Of a stretch of 17,494 bases of DNA, positions 5,980-16,455 are shown piece after piece. The DNA comes from an uncultured Victivallales bacterium (lineage in GTDB: Bacteria; Verrucomicrobiota; Lentisphaeria; Oligosphaerales; JAFGRS01). Every line of letters begins with the position of its first letter. The stretch's first letter is position 1. A program made the translations under genes and the position numbers. Under the pieces are notes generated by a model. It had not been told where the DNA came from. It saw only the letters and a list, made by a program, of their open reading frames with translations, and made no database searches. The stretch covers positions 1 through 17,494 of the forward strand of contig CAILKC010000811.1 of assembly GCA_903834675.1 (NCBI GenBank), given 5' to 3'.

Positions 5980-8511
5980 ATGGCAGTGACGTATGTGTGC
6001 CCGACGTGTGCCGCCAAGATGTCCGTCGACGGGCGGGTCGAGAACATTCGTTGTCCGGCCTGCCGAGTTGCCATGACGCTGCAGGACGAGGCGGGCAGCG
6101 CCGGGGCTGGCGGGACGGTCGGTCGGATCACGCCGCCGACCCCGGTGGCGCCGGCCTTCAAAGGCCTTAAGGTAGCCCGTGCGGTGCGTGCTTTTGGCGA
6201 CCCGAGTGTCGCCGCGGCGACGCCGCTGCCGGCCAAGGCCTCTCCGCCGGCCGAGACCCAGTCCGTGGTCGTGCCAGCCGCCCCCGGCGGCAGCCTGGCC
6301 CAGGAAATGGAGAAGATGGTCCAGACCGCGCGCCGCCAGGCTGAGAAAGAGGCGGAGCTGATGTTGGAGACCGCTCGGCTGAGGGCGCAGCAGGAGGGCG
6401 AAACGTACCGGCGGCAACTGGAGGAGGCGCTGCAGGGCGAGGTGGCGTCTCTCCGCCAGGCGCAGCAGGCGCGGGCGGCGCAGGAGGCCGCGGCGATCAT
6501 CGAGCAAGCCCGGCGCACGTCACAGAAGGAGGCGGAGGCGGTTCTCGACGCGGCGCGTCGGCAAGGCGAAGAAGCCGGCGCCGAGGCTCGCAAGGCGGTG
6601 ATCGGCGAGGTGCAGAAGATGGCGAAGGAGGCTCGGGCCAAGGCCGACGATATCCGCGCCAAAGCCCAGGAAGAGGCCGGTCAGGTCCGCGCCAAGGCCC
6701 AGGAAGAGGTCGGTCAGGTCCGCGCCAAAGCCCAGGAAGAGGTCGCCAAGGCCCGGGCCAAGGCGATCGAGGATACCGAGAAGCAGGTCGCTGCCGCCAG
6801 CCGTGCGGCCCGTGAGAAGCTGGTCCAAGAGGCCGAAAAAGTGACAGCGGAGGCGCGCGACAAAGGTAAGCAGGAAGCCGAGGCGGTACGCGCCGAGGCG
6901 CGCCGCGATGCCGACAAAGTCAAAGCCGAGGCCGCTAAGCTCCTCGACGACACCAAGCGCACCTTGGTCGAGAAGGCCAAGGAAGTGGCCGCAGGGGTTC
7001 GCGACCGGGCGCAGCAGGAAGCGGATGCGTTGCGTCGCAAGGCGGCAGAGGAGGCCGAGGGGGTTCGTCGGCAGGTCGATGAAATGCGGCAGAAAGCCGC
7101 GGCAGAGGCCGCCAAAGAGGCAGATGAGCTGCGGCGCAAGACGCTGGCGGAGCTCGAGCAGATTCGCCAGCAGATCGAAACCGCCCAAGCCGAGGCGAAG
7201 AAGCTGAAAGCGGCAGCGCCGGAAGCTGCCGCGGTGGGGGCCCCAGCCTCCCCGGCGTCGGCCGCCCCAACGTCAACGCCGACGGGCAGCGTTCCGGGCA
7301 AAGCGCCCACGGATGGCGCCGCGCTGGCGGTGGTGCCAGCCTCCCCGGCGTCGGCCTCGGCGGGCAGCGTTCCGGCCAAGGCGACTACGGAAGCCGCCGC
7401 GGTGACGGGGCCATCCACGGCGACCCCACCGCCCAGCGGAACCGAACTGCCCACGGTGGAGGAGCTGCTGCGCAAGGTGCGGGATTTAGAGAAAGACGGA
7501 GAGCGCTCGCGGACGTTGTTTGAGAAGCGCTTCAAGGCGGATGCTGAGGCCAAGGAGTCTGCCTTCCGGGACGCCAATGAGGCGCACCGGGTGAAGTTCC
7601 TGATTTCGATCCTGTTGTGGGTTATCGGGCCCATGCTCTTGTTCTACGGCCTGCTGATCGTCGTCAACACTGAGGGAGCCAGGCAGATTTTCGCGGGCGC
7701 CTTGCTGGCGGTCTCCTTCGGCCTCAGCGTCTGGGGTATCAAACTTGGCGGGCGTCTGAAGCGGCATGTGGACGGCCTGTTTGAGTTCTTTTTCCGAGAG
7801 AAGCTTAAGGCTGCCCGGGCCGGAGATTCTGGCAGTCCCGTCGAAGTGGATGCCGATGGCAGGACGAGTTCTGCCATGAAGGGTTCCGGGGCGGCTTCTG
7901 TGAGCAAGTCCCGCAAGGTGGGCAAGGCCGGGCCGAGCGGTAAAGGTGGTACGGCTGAGGCGCGCCTTGCAGACGCGAAGGCGGCGACCGCCAAGGACGC
8001 AGCGGTCGCGGGCCCAGGGCAGACGACGACGGACGGTTTAGCCCCGCCCGCGGTAACCGGAGCGCCGACCGCGGTTGGCGAGGGGGCGAAGAGTGAGGCG
8101 CCCGCGGCACCGATGGCCGCCTCGAGCCCGGTCGGCACAAGCCCCGCCGCGGGGTCCGTTCCGGCCGCGAGCGCGAAAGGCGCCGCGGTGACGTCTGCGG
8201 TATCCGGAGCGCCGACCGCGGCCGGCGCGAGTTCGAAGAGTGAGGCGCCCGCGGCACCGATGGCCGCCTCGAGCCCGGTCGGCACAAGCCCCGCCGCGGG
8301 GTCCGTTCCGGCCGCGAGCGCGAAAGGCGCCGCGGTGACGTCTGCGGCGTCCGGAGCGCCGACCGCGGCCGGCGCGAGTTCGAAGAGTGATGCTCCAGCG
8401 GCGTCGGCGGCCGCCCCGTCGGCGGCCAGTCCGAGCCCCGCGGCGTCGTCGGCCGCCCCGTCCCCGGTGGGGGCAGTTGAGGTGAAACCGCAGAGCGTCG
8501 GCCCGGGTTGA
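5980..8511 (+). CDS. Zinc-ribbon, coiled-coil, two-helix membrane protein with Ala/Ser/Pro repeat tail (unrecognised)
   Basis: The product is 843 aa. ATG 5980 is preceded by GGAG (5967-5970) at good spacing; an in-frame GTG lies at 5965. Residues 7-28 form a CxxC-x14-CxxC zinc ribbon (Cys 7, 10, 25, 28), similar to MJ0042-type fingers. Residues about 105-410 are an almost uninterrupted Ala/Lys/Glu/Arg/Gln helix with 11-residue repeats (AKAQEEVGQVR at 227-259), suggesting a right-handed hendecad coiled coil like LEA or apolipophorin-like proteins. Next come an Ala/Pro/Ser linker (about 411-485), a short charged helix (491-537), hydrophobic helices at about 540-562 and 570-588, and a low-complexity tail of about 250 residues with a 49-aa repeat. 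No catalytic motif is visible. A structural or scaffolding envelope protein is my inference. It lies 41 bp after ileS, but its function seems unrelated. Confidence 0.85.
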   Translation: MAVTYVCPTCAAKMSVDGRVENIRCPACRVAMTLQDEAGSAGAGGTVGRITPPTPVAPAFKGLKVARAVRAFGDPSVAAATPLPAKASPPAETQSVVVPAAPGGSLAQEMEKMVQTARRQAEKEAELMLETARLRAQQEGETYRRQLEEALQGEVASLRQAQQARAAQEAAAIIEQARRTSQKEAEAVLDAARRQGEEAGAEARKAVIGEVQKMAKEARAKADDIRAKAQEEAGQVRAKAQEEVGQVRAKAQEEVAKARAKAIEDTEKQVAAASRAAREKLVQEAEKVTAEARDKGKQEAEAVRAEARRDADKVKAEAAKLLDDTKRTLVEKAKEVAAGVRDRAQQEADALRRKAAEEAEGVRRQVDEMRQKAAAEAAKEADELRRKTLAELEQIRQQIETAQAEAKKLKAAAPEAAAVGAPASPASAAPTSTPTGSVPGKAPTDGAALAVVPASPASASAGSVPAKATTEAAAVTGPSTATPPPSGTELPTVEELLRKVRDLEKDGERSRTLFEKRFKADAEAKESAFRDANEAHRVKFLISILLWVIGPMLLFYGLLIVVNTEGARQIFAGALLAVSFGLSVWGIKLGGRLKRHVDGLFEFFFREKLKAARAGDSGSPVEVDADGRTSSAMKGSGAASVSKSRKVGKAGPSGKGGTAEARLADAKAATAKDAAVAGPGQTTTDGLAPPAVTGAPTAVGEGAKSEAPAAPMAASSPVGTSPAAGSVPAASAKGAAVTSAVSGAPTAAGASSKSEAPAAPMAASSPVGTSPAAGSVPAASAKGAAVTSAASGAPTAAGASSKSDAPAASAAAPSAASPSPAASSAAPSPVGAVEVKPQSVGPG
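6658..6756 (+). repeat. Three tandem 33-bp units encoding an 11-residue coiled-coil repeat
   Basis: Units at 6658-6690, 6691-6723 and 6724-6756 encode AKAQEEAGQVR, AKAQEEVGQVR and AKAQEEVAKAR. The first two DNA units differ at only two bases, so the duplication is fairly recent. Eleven residues equal three helical turns, the period of hendecad coiled coils. More diverged versions of the same pattern continue on both sides. Confidence 0.85.
8050..8393 (+). repeat. 147-bp in-frame tandem repeat in the low-complexity tail (about 2.3 copies)
   Basis: The sequence repeats with a 147-nt shift: GGAGCGCCGACCGCGG begins at 8059, 8206 and 8353, and CGAAGAGTGA begins at 8087, 8234 and 8381. Between 8087-8233 and 8234-8380 the copies are nearly identical at DNA level, including third codon positions. 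The unit encodes 49 residues, mostly Ala, Ser, Pro, Thr and Gly, and keeps frame. Degenerate similarity continues a little past 8393. A more diverged duplication, with a 20-nt shared block starting near 7243 and 7336, is present earlier in the same gene. Confidence 0.9.
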
Positions 8512-8552
8512 TCGTGTTGCGGGGGCATTGCCCGGGCCGTTGCCGAGAGTCC

Positions 8553-8572
8553 TGGTCGCATTGACGCGACCA
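8553..8572 (+). terminator. Possible weak hairpin terminator after the coiled-coil gene
   Basis: TGGTCGC (8553-8559) pairs with GCGACCA (8566-8572) across a 6-nt loop, 42 bases after the stop codon. No T-tract follows, so an intrinsic terminator is doubtful. The rest of 8512-8707 holds one micro-repeat and no promoter that I would defend. Confidence 0.25.
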
Positions 8573-8619
8573 CGGCCGCTGCTGCTGGCGCGGCGTCCGA
8601 TCGGCGGCCCTAGCGCTCC

Positions 8620-8633
8620 GTCATTCGACCTTC
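8620..8633 (+). repeat. Intergenic micro-repeat GTCATTCGACCTTC
   Basis: The 14-mer recurs exactly at 14979-14992 in the other long intergenic gap of the window, where it sits next to a diverged tandem copy. An exact 14-base match between two unrelated intergenic gaps suggests a dispersed repeat family and not shared regulation, though a protein-binding site is possible. Confidence 0.5.
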
Positions 8634-8707
8634 GTTAGTCCTTGCACGATCTGCGGCAGGCGCAGAACCTGTGCTGTAAGTGCTTCCAACGCCGTATCGC
8701 GCGGCAG

Positions 8708-10642
8708 ATGCGATGGTCCGCCATGGCAGCGTTACTGCTAGCCCTGCTTGAACTGACCTTCGTGATGGTTTCCGTGATGCTGTTTCACAGCTTGCGGAAG
8801 TCCATCGGGGCACATGCATTCTACCTCAGCCTGGGGATGTTCTTTGTTCTCGGGCAGATTGTGACGACTTCCGGCTTGATGATTGACCCCGGGGTTGAGG
8901 GGTTACAGGTCAACCTGGGGCACACGACGCTGCTGGCGCCCTACCTGGCGGCCCTGCTCATCGTTTACGTTGTGGATGGCACGTTGGAGGCACAGCGGCT
9001 GATCCTGGGATTTGTGGCGCTGCTGGTGGGCTACTACTACCTGGCCAGCGTGATCACCAGCCAGTGCGCCTGGTCGACGTACGTGACCCTGGCGACCGAC
9101 AACAGTCTCTACCTGCAGGCGGTTTTTCAGCAGAGCAAGCGCACGATGATCGCTTCGTCTCTGGCTACGGGGGTCGACCTGTTTGTGCTGCCGATCGTCT
9201 TTCAGTTCTTCTACAACCGCAAGGCGCGGCTGTTCTTTGCGGTCCTGGGCACTCTGGTGTTGACGCAGGTGATTGATTCGTTCGTCTACCAGCTCATCGC
9301 CTTCCCGCAATTGGAGGAATGGTGGGATCAGTTACGGGCCACCTATCTGGCACGCACCGGCAGTCTGATCTGGTTGAGTGCGCTCACCACGGTCTATCTG
9401 GCCATGTGCCCGATCGATACCAGCGGGAGTCGCCGGCCGCTCGACATCGTCCTGGATTTCTTCAGCGCCTACAGTCAGACGCGCGAGCTGCGCCAGTCCG
9501 TGCGCGAGTGGGAGGGGCGCTATCGGATCGTGGTGCAGAGCATCAGTGACCTGATCTTCATCGCGGATAGGGACGGCCGCGTGCTGAACGCCAATCCGGC
9601 GGCGCTGAAGGCGCTCGGGCTGCGGGTGGCTGACTCCTTTCGGCTGCAGGAGGTCATCCGTTCGGCCGACGATCAACCCTGGGACTGGGAGGCGCTTTGG
9701 CGTGACCTGATGCAGCACACCAGCGGCAGCACCGGCATCCCGCACCACGACTGTCGGGCGGTGCCAGGGGCCGGCGGCGAGGTGATCGAGCTGGATGCCA
9801 GTATCACCCAAGGCGAACTGAATGAGGCGCCGGTCGCCGTGGTCAGCGCCCGCGACGTCACGGCGCGACGACGCCTCGAACGGGAACGTCGCCAGTTGGA
9901 GGAGCAGTTGATGCATGTGCAGCGCATGGATGCGGTGGGGCAACTGGCCGGCGGCGTGGCGCACGACTTCAACAATCTGTTGCACACGGTTCGTGGCAGT
10001 CTTGACTCCTTGAACAAGCAGTACGACTTGTCGGCGCCCAGCCGGGCCATGGTCAGCAACATTGAAGAGGCGACCTCGCGCGCCTCCGAACTCACCAGCC
10101 AGTTGCTCGGCTTTGCGCGGCGTGGCAAGTACCAGTTGGAACGGCATGATGTCGCTGCCGTGGTGGCCGGGGTTGCGGCGCTGTTTGAGCCCGTCGCCAG
10201 CCGCAACATCCAGTTGCGAACCATGGTGGCTCCAGACCCCATGATCGTGTTGGCGGACGCCACCCAGATGCAGCAGGTCTTCCTGAATCTCCTGCTCAAC
10301 GCGCGGGACGCCATCCAGGCCAAGGGCGATAGCGGCGGGCGGATTGTGCTGCGGGCCGAAGTGGCGTCGGAGCACACCTCGGGGTGGGCCTTCCGGGCGC
10401 GCGCCGAAGCCAGTCCCATGGAGTATGTTTGCGTTCGCGTCCGGGACAATGGCAGCGGCATGTCGCCGGAGACGATGTCCAAGATCTTTGCGCCGTTCTT
10501 CACGACCAAGGGCGTGGGTAAAGGCACCGGGATGGGGTTGGCCATGGCCTATGGCTGTATCGGCAATCACCATGGCTGGATCCATGTGGAAAGCGAACTG
10601 GGTAAGGGCAGCGAGTTCTTTGTCTTCCTGCCCAGGCTCTGA
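8708..10642 (+). CDS. Membrane sensor histidine kinase: 7-helix (VUT/YhhQ-like) sensor, PAS, HisKA, HATPase
   Basis: This is a signalling kinase that would autophosphorylate and pass phosphate to an unknown response regulator. From ATG 8708 the 644-aa product has seven hydrophobic helices (about 6-28, 37-58, 73-90, 97-117, 147-168, 175-198, 218-240). These are followed by a PAS domain from about 270, a HisKA domain with the phospho-acceptor His 419 in GGVAHDFNNLL, the N box with Asn 531 (LLLNARDAI), DNGSG at 580-584, and GTGMGL at 606-611. The AHDFNNLL motif is typical of kinases that often carry or use NtrC-like or hybrid receivers; no receiver is attached and none is encoded nearby. The sensor resembles VUT_1/YhhQ queuosine-precursor transporters in helix layout and short motifs (see findings). 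The start is uncertain: TTG 8642 and ATG 8723 are in frame and none has a clear Shine-Dalgarno. dxs follows after 63 bp. Confidence 0.93.
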   Translation: MRWSAMAALLLALLELTFVMVSVMLFHSLRKSIGAHAFYLSLGMFFVLGQIVTTSGLMIDPGVEGLQVNLGHTTLLAPYLAALLIVYVVDGTLEAQRLILGFVALLVGYYYLASVITSQCAWSTYVTLATDNSLYLQAVFQQSKRTMIASSLATGVDLFVLPIVFQFFYNRKARLFFAVLGTLVLTQVIDSFVYQLIAFPQLEEWWDQLRATYLARTGSLIWLSALTTVYLAMCPIDTSGSRRPLDIVLDFFSAYSQTRELRQSVREWEGRYRIVVQSISDLIFIADRDGRVLNANPAALKALGLRVADSFRLQEVIRSADDQPWDWEALWRDLMQHTSGSTGIPHHDCRAVPGAGGEVIELDASITQGELNEAPVAVVSARDVTARRRLERERRQLEEQLMHVQRMDAVGQLAGGVAHDFNNLLHTVRGSLDSLNKQYDLSAPSRAMVSNIEEATSRASELTSQLLGFARRGKYQLERHDVAAVVAGVAALFEPVASRNIQLRTMVAPDPMIVLADATQMQQVFLNLLLNARDAIQAKGDSGGRIVLRAEVASEHTSGWAFRARAEASPMEYVCVRVRDNGSGMSPETMSKIFAPFFTTKGVGKGTGMGLAMAYGCIGNHHGWIHVESELGKGSEFFVFLPRL

Positions 10643-10705
10643 GTCTGGGGCGGGTGTCGGCAGCGCGGTCGCCGGACCCGAAACGAAGCCGCGGTGGAGG
10701 CTGTA

Positions 10706-12598
10706 GTGAGCGCTCGGATCCTCGATAGCATCAATGGGCCTGGCGACGCGCGTGCGGTTCCGGTCGAGAACCTGCCGCGCCTTGCCGCCGAGATGCGTGA
10801 GGAGCTCTTGCACATCGTCTCTCGCCAGGGCGGACACCTCGCCTCAAACCTGGGCATTGTGGAGTTGACCCTGGCCCTGGTGCGCGCCTTTGACTTGGAG
10901 CGTGACGCGATCGTCTGGGATACGGGGCACTCCGGCTACGCCTTCAAGCTGCTGACCGGGCGGCGTGAATTGATGCAGCGGCTGCGAGATGATGGCGGCT
11001 GTTGCGGTTTTCTGCACCGCGACGAGAGTCCGTACGACGTCTTTGGCGGCGGCCATGCCGGGACCGCTATTTCGGCGGCCCTGGGCATCGCCGCGGCGCG
11101 CGACCGTACGGGTGAGCCAGGGCGGGTGGTGGCCGTAGTGGGAGACGGGGCTCTGGGGTGCGGCAGTTCGCTGGAGGGGCTGAACAGTGTCATCGAGACG
11201 ACCAAGAACTTCATCCTGGTGGTCAATGACAACCGCATGTCGATCGCTCCCAACGTGGGGGGCCTGTCGCGCTACCTCAGTCGGCTGATTCCCGATGCGC
11301 GGTATAATCGGTTTCGCACCGCCGTGTCCACCACCATCAGCCGCATCCCCCGGATCGGGCCGCGCTTGCGCCGCCTGATCCGCCGGATTGAGGAGGCGGC
11401 CAAGAGCATCATGGTTCCCGGGGCGCTGTTCGAGGAGCTTGGTCTTCGCTACATCGGCCCGCTGGATGGGCATGATACTGCCGCTCTGTGCGAAACCTTC
11501 GCCGCCGTGCGTCGGATGGGCGAACCGGTGGTCGTGCATGTGCTGACCGAGAAGGGCAGGGGGTATGAGCACGCGGAGCGGGCGCCGGAGGCCTTCCACG
11601 GGATGGGCCGCTTCGAGATCGCCTCCGGCCAGGCGGCGGGAGCGCCGATCACGGCCGCGACCGCGGCCTCTTTCTCGGCTGCCCTGGGGGACAGCCTCCA
11701 CGCGGTGGCCGGAGCTGATGAGCGCGTCGTGGCCATCACCGCCGGGATGTGCCACGCCACCGGCTTGACGCTTTGCCGCAAGCATCTGCCCCGGCAGTTC
11801 TTTGACGTCGGGATCGCCGAGGAACACGCTGTCATCTTCGCCGCGGGCATGGCCTCGCGCGGTCTGCGGCCCGTGGTGGTGATCTATGCCAGCTTCATGC
11901 ATCGTGCCGTCGACTATGTCTTCCACGACGTCTGCCTGCAGCGTCTGCCGGTCGTCCTCTGCCTGGACCGCGCTGGCCTCGTGCCCGATGGGCCCACGCA
12001 CCACGGTATCCATGACCTCGCCTTCTGGAGCACCCTCCCGCACCTCTGCGTGTTGCAGCCCGCGGATGGCGCCGAACTGGACGGCATGCTGAGGTTATGC
12101 CTGTCGCGGCAGGATCCGGCGGTGATCCGTTACCCGAAGGCAGCGGCTGCCGAGATCTTGCCGGCCGCCAGCCGGGCGCCGCTGGAGTGGGGGCGCGCCG
12201 AGGTTCTCCGCCAAGGCTCGGACCTCGCTCTCTGGGGCGTCGGGCGCGAGGCGCAGACCGCCATGCAGGTCGCCGACCGGCTGCGCCAGGATGGCATCGA
12301 CGCGGCCGTGGTGAACCCACGTTTTGCGATTCCACTGGACCGCGACCTGCTGCTGCGGCAGGTGCGCTCCGGCCTGCCTGTGGTGATCCTCGAGGACCAC
12401 GTTTCGCCCGGCGGCTTCGGCAGCCTGGCGCGCGAGGCGCTGGCCGGGGTGGAACCGGTGCGGTTGCTCTGCCGCGGCTGGCCGCGCGAGATCCTGCCGT
12501 GGGGAACCGAGGCGGCCATCCGGCGCCTTCACCGGCTGGATGTGGAGTCGTTGCACGAGGATATCCGGGCCTTTGTGCGGAGTTGCCCTGCGCCATGA
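10706..12598 (+). CDS. dxs: 1-deoxy-D-xylulose-5-phosphate synthase
   Basis: This enzyme condenses pyruvate and glyceraldehyde 3-phosphate, using thiamine diphosphate, into DXP, the first step of the MEP isoprenoid pathway and a precursor of thiamine and pyridoxal. GTG 10706 is chosen because GGAGG (10696-10700) sits 5 bases upstream; GTG 10694 is less likely. The 630-aa length is normal. Visible motifs are the N-terminal GGHLASNLGIVELT, the thiamine-binding GDGA at 146-149 with Asn 176 at the expected distance from Asp 147, the catalytic Glu 372 in VGIAEEHAV, and DRAGLVPDGPTHHG at 421-434. The last motif is one residue shorter than the usual DRAGxVGxDGxTHxG. The gene overlaps xth by 4 bp (ATGA), so it probably heads the dxs-xth-rlmB-exoD operon, possibly together with the kinase gene upstream. 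Confidence 0.95.
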   Translation: MSARILDSINGPGDARAVPVENLPRLAAEMREELLHIVSRQGGHLASNLGIVELTLALVRAFDLERDAIVWDTGHSGYAFKLLTGRRELMQRLRDDGGCCGFLHRDESPYDVFGGGHAGTAISAALGIAAARDRTGEPGRVVAVVGDGALGCGSSLEGLNSVIETTKNFILVVNDNRMSIAPNVGGLSRYLSRLIPDARYNRFRTAVSTTISRIPRIGPRLRRLIRRIEEAAKSIMVPGALFEELGLRYIGPLDGHDTAALCETFAAVRRMGEPVVVHVLTEKGRGYEHAERAPEAFHGMGRFEIASGQAAGAPITAATAASFSAALGDSLHAVAGADERVVAITAGMCHATGLTLCRKHLPRQFFDVGIAEEHAVIFAAGMASRGLRPVVVIYASFMHRAVDYVFHDVCLQRLPVVLCLDRAGLVPDGPTHHGIHDLAFWSTLPHLCVLQPADGAELDGMLRLCLSRQDPAVIRYPKAAAAEILPAASRAPLEWGRAEVLRQGSDLALWGVGREAQTAMQVADRLRQDGIDAAVVNPRFAIPLDRDLLLRQVRSGLPVVILEDHVSPGGFGSLAREALAGVEPVRLLCRGWPREILPWGTEAAIRRLHRLDVESLHEDIRAFVRSCPAP

Positions 12599-13356
12599 CG
12601 ACGATTCTCTCGTGGAATGTCAACGGCATCCGAGCCATCCAGAAGAAGGGCTTTACGGAGTGGCTTGGGCAGCAGGCGCCGGACGTCTTGTGCGTCCAGG
12701 AGACCAAGGCTTCCCCGGACCAGCTTGACGCCGAGTTGATGGCGCCACCCGGCTACACGACGGTCTGGGCCGCCGCCGAGCGCAAGGGCTACAGCGGCGT
12801 GGCCGCTTACGTGCGCATCCAGCCGTTGGCCGTCGAGTTGCTCGGCGCCCGAGAGTTCGACGTCGAGGGTCGCACCCTGATCCTGCATTACCCTGACCTG
12901 ACCGTGGTCAACTGCTATTTCCCCAACAGCCAGGAAGCGGGCGCTCGCCTGGCCTACAAAGTGGCCTTCTGCGACGCGCTGCTGGACAAGTGCAACGAGT
13001 TGGTGGGGGCGGGCCGGGATATCGTGCTCTGCGGCGACTACAACATCGCCCACCAGCCCATCGATCTGGCCCATCCCAAGGCCAACGAGCACAACCCCGG
13101 CTATCTTCCCGAGGAACGCGCTTGGATGGACCGTTTTGTGGGCGCGGGCTACGTTGACACCTTCCGCCTGTTCTGCGCTGCCCCGCAGCAGTACACCTGG
13201 TGGTCGTACCGCTTTCATGCTCGCGAGAAGAACATCGGCTGGCGCATAGACTACCACTGTGTGAACGAGCGCCTACGAGGGCGGGTGCGCGAGTCGACGA
13301 TCCTGGCTGAGGTGATGGGCTCGGACCACTGCCCGGTGCGGATTGTGCTGGACTGA
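12595..13356 (+). CDS. xth: Exodeoxyribonuclease III / AP endonuclease
   Basis: This Mg-dependent enzyme of the EEP fold cleaves DNA at abasic sites and degrades 3' ends in base excision repair. The 253-aa product is a typical length. Motifs in order are WNVNGIR at 7-13, LCVQETK with the metal-binding Glu 36, NCYFPNSQ, GDYN at 147-150 (Asp 148 and Asn 150 in the active site), GYLPEERAWMD, the substrate-recognition segment YTWWSYR followed by NIGWRIDY, and GSDH at 242-245 with the catalytic Asp/His pair. This is the ExoA/XthA branch that keeps the aromatic WWSYR motif. The ATG overlaps the dxs stop codon by 4 bp, so translational coupling is likely. Confidence 0.96.
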   Translation: MTTILSWNVNGIRAIQKKGFTEWLGQQAPDVLCVQETKASPDQLDAELMAPPGYTTVWAAAERKGYSGVAAYVRIQPLAVELLGAREFDVEGRTLILHYPDLTVVNCYFPNSQEAGARLAYKVAFCDALLDKCNELVGAGRDIVLCGDYNIAHQPIDLAHPKANEHNPGYLPEERAWMDRFVGAGYVDTFRLFCAAPQQYTWWSYRFHAREKNIGWRIDYHCVNERLRGRVRESTILAEVMGSDHCPVRIVLD

Positions 13357-13383
13357 CAGACTGCCGCGGAGAACGGTTTGAAC

Positions 13384-14120
13384 ATGACGACGACCGATGT
13401 GCTGTATGGCCTGAATCCGGCTTTCGAGGCCGTGCTCGCGGGCCGCCGCGAGATCCGCCGGGCGCTGCTCAGCCGTAGTGCCTCTGCCAATCCCCGGGTG
13501 CAGAAGCTGGCGGCGCTTCTGGAGAGCCGCGGCGTGGCGGTGCAATGGTCGGAGAAGGGCCGCCTGATCGACCTGTGCCAGAGCCATGAGCACCAGGGCG
13601 TGGTGCTCGAGACCGGTCCGTACCCCTATGTTACCGCCGCCGAACTGCTGGCGCTGCCGCGCCTGGTGCTGCTCGACAACCTCGAGGATCCACACAACGT
13701 CGGGGCCATCATCCGCACGGCGGAGGTGCTCGGCTACGGCGGGGTGCTGCTGCCAAACCGCGGGGTGCCGCACGTATTGCCGTCGGTGGTCAAGGCCAGC
13801 GCCGGAGCTACCGAGCACCTGCGCATCTGCTGTGCGGGCGGGGTCACGGCCTATGTCACTGCGGCGCGCGATCTGGATTTCACGATAGTGGCCCTCGATG
13901 CGCACGGGACACGCTCCCTGGCCGAGGTCGCCGCGGCCGCCCCCGAGCGCCTGTTGCTGGTCTGCGGTGGTGAGGATCGCGGGGTTGGCCAGTACATCCT
14001 CAACCAGGCCCATTTCGTCGTGCGGATTCCGCAGCACGGGCGGACCTCATCGCTGAATGCTTCCGTGGCCGCCGGCATTGCGCTGCATGCGCTGGCCGCG
14101 CCAGCCCCGGGGAGCATGAC

Positions 14121-14124
<4 letters not shown>
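13384..14124 (+). CDS. rlmB: 23S rRNA (guanosine-2'-O)-methyltransferase RlmB
   Basis: This SPOUT-fold enzyme transfers methyl from S-adenosylmethionine to the 2'-OH of a guanosine in 23S rRNA (G2251 in E. coli). The 246-aa product has the N-terminal substrate-binding domain beginning YGLNPAFEAVLAGRREIRR. The three SPOUT motifs follow: DPHNVGAIIRTAE at 102-114 with catalytic Arg 111, GGEDRG at 195-200, and IPQHGRTSSLNAS ending at residue 227. The common SLNVS is SLNAS here, a conservative change. ATG 13384 is used; TTG 13378, two codons upstream, sits better relative to GGAG (13368-13371). The gene follows xth by 27 bp, and its stop overlaps the next start as GTGA. Confidence 0.92.
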
Positions 14125-16434
<2,310 letters not shown>

Positions 16435-16455
16435 GTCGGGTTGATAGACCCCAAG

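Noticed and set aside
9332..10837. Long reverse-strand ORF (501 aa) opposite the kinase
   Set aside because: It is antisense to the HisKA/HATPase motifs, His/Pro/Arg-rich with no domain, so a shadow.
11302..11307. Perfect TATAAT
   Set aside because: It lies inside dxs (coding ARYN region) with no -35 hexamer at proper distance (AGTCGG at 11279-11284).
10844..12043. Reverse-strand ORF (399 aa) opposite dxs
   Set aside because: It is antisense to conserved DXS motifs and has no family features.
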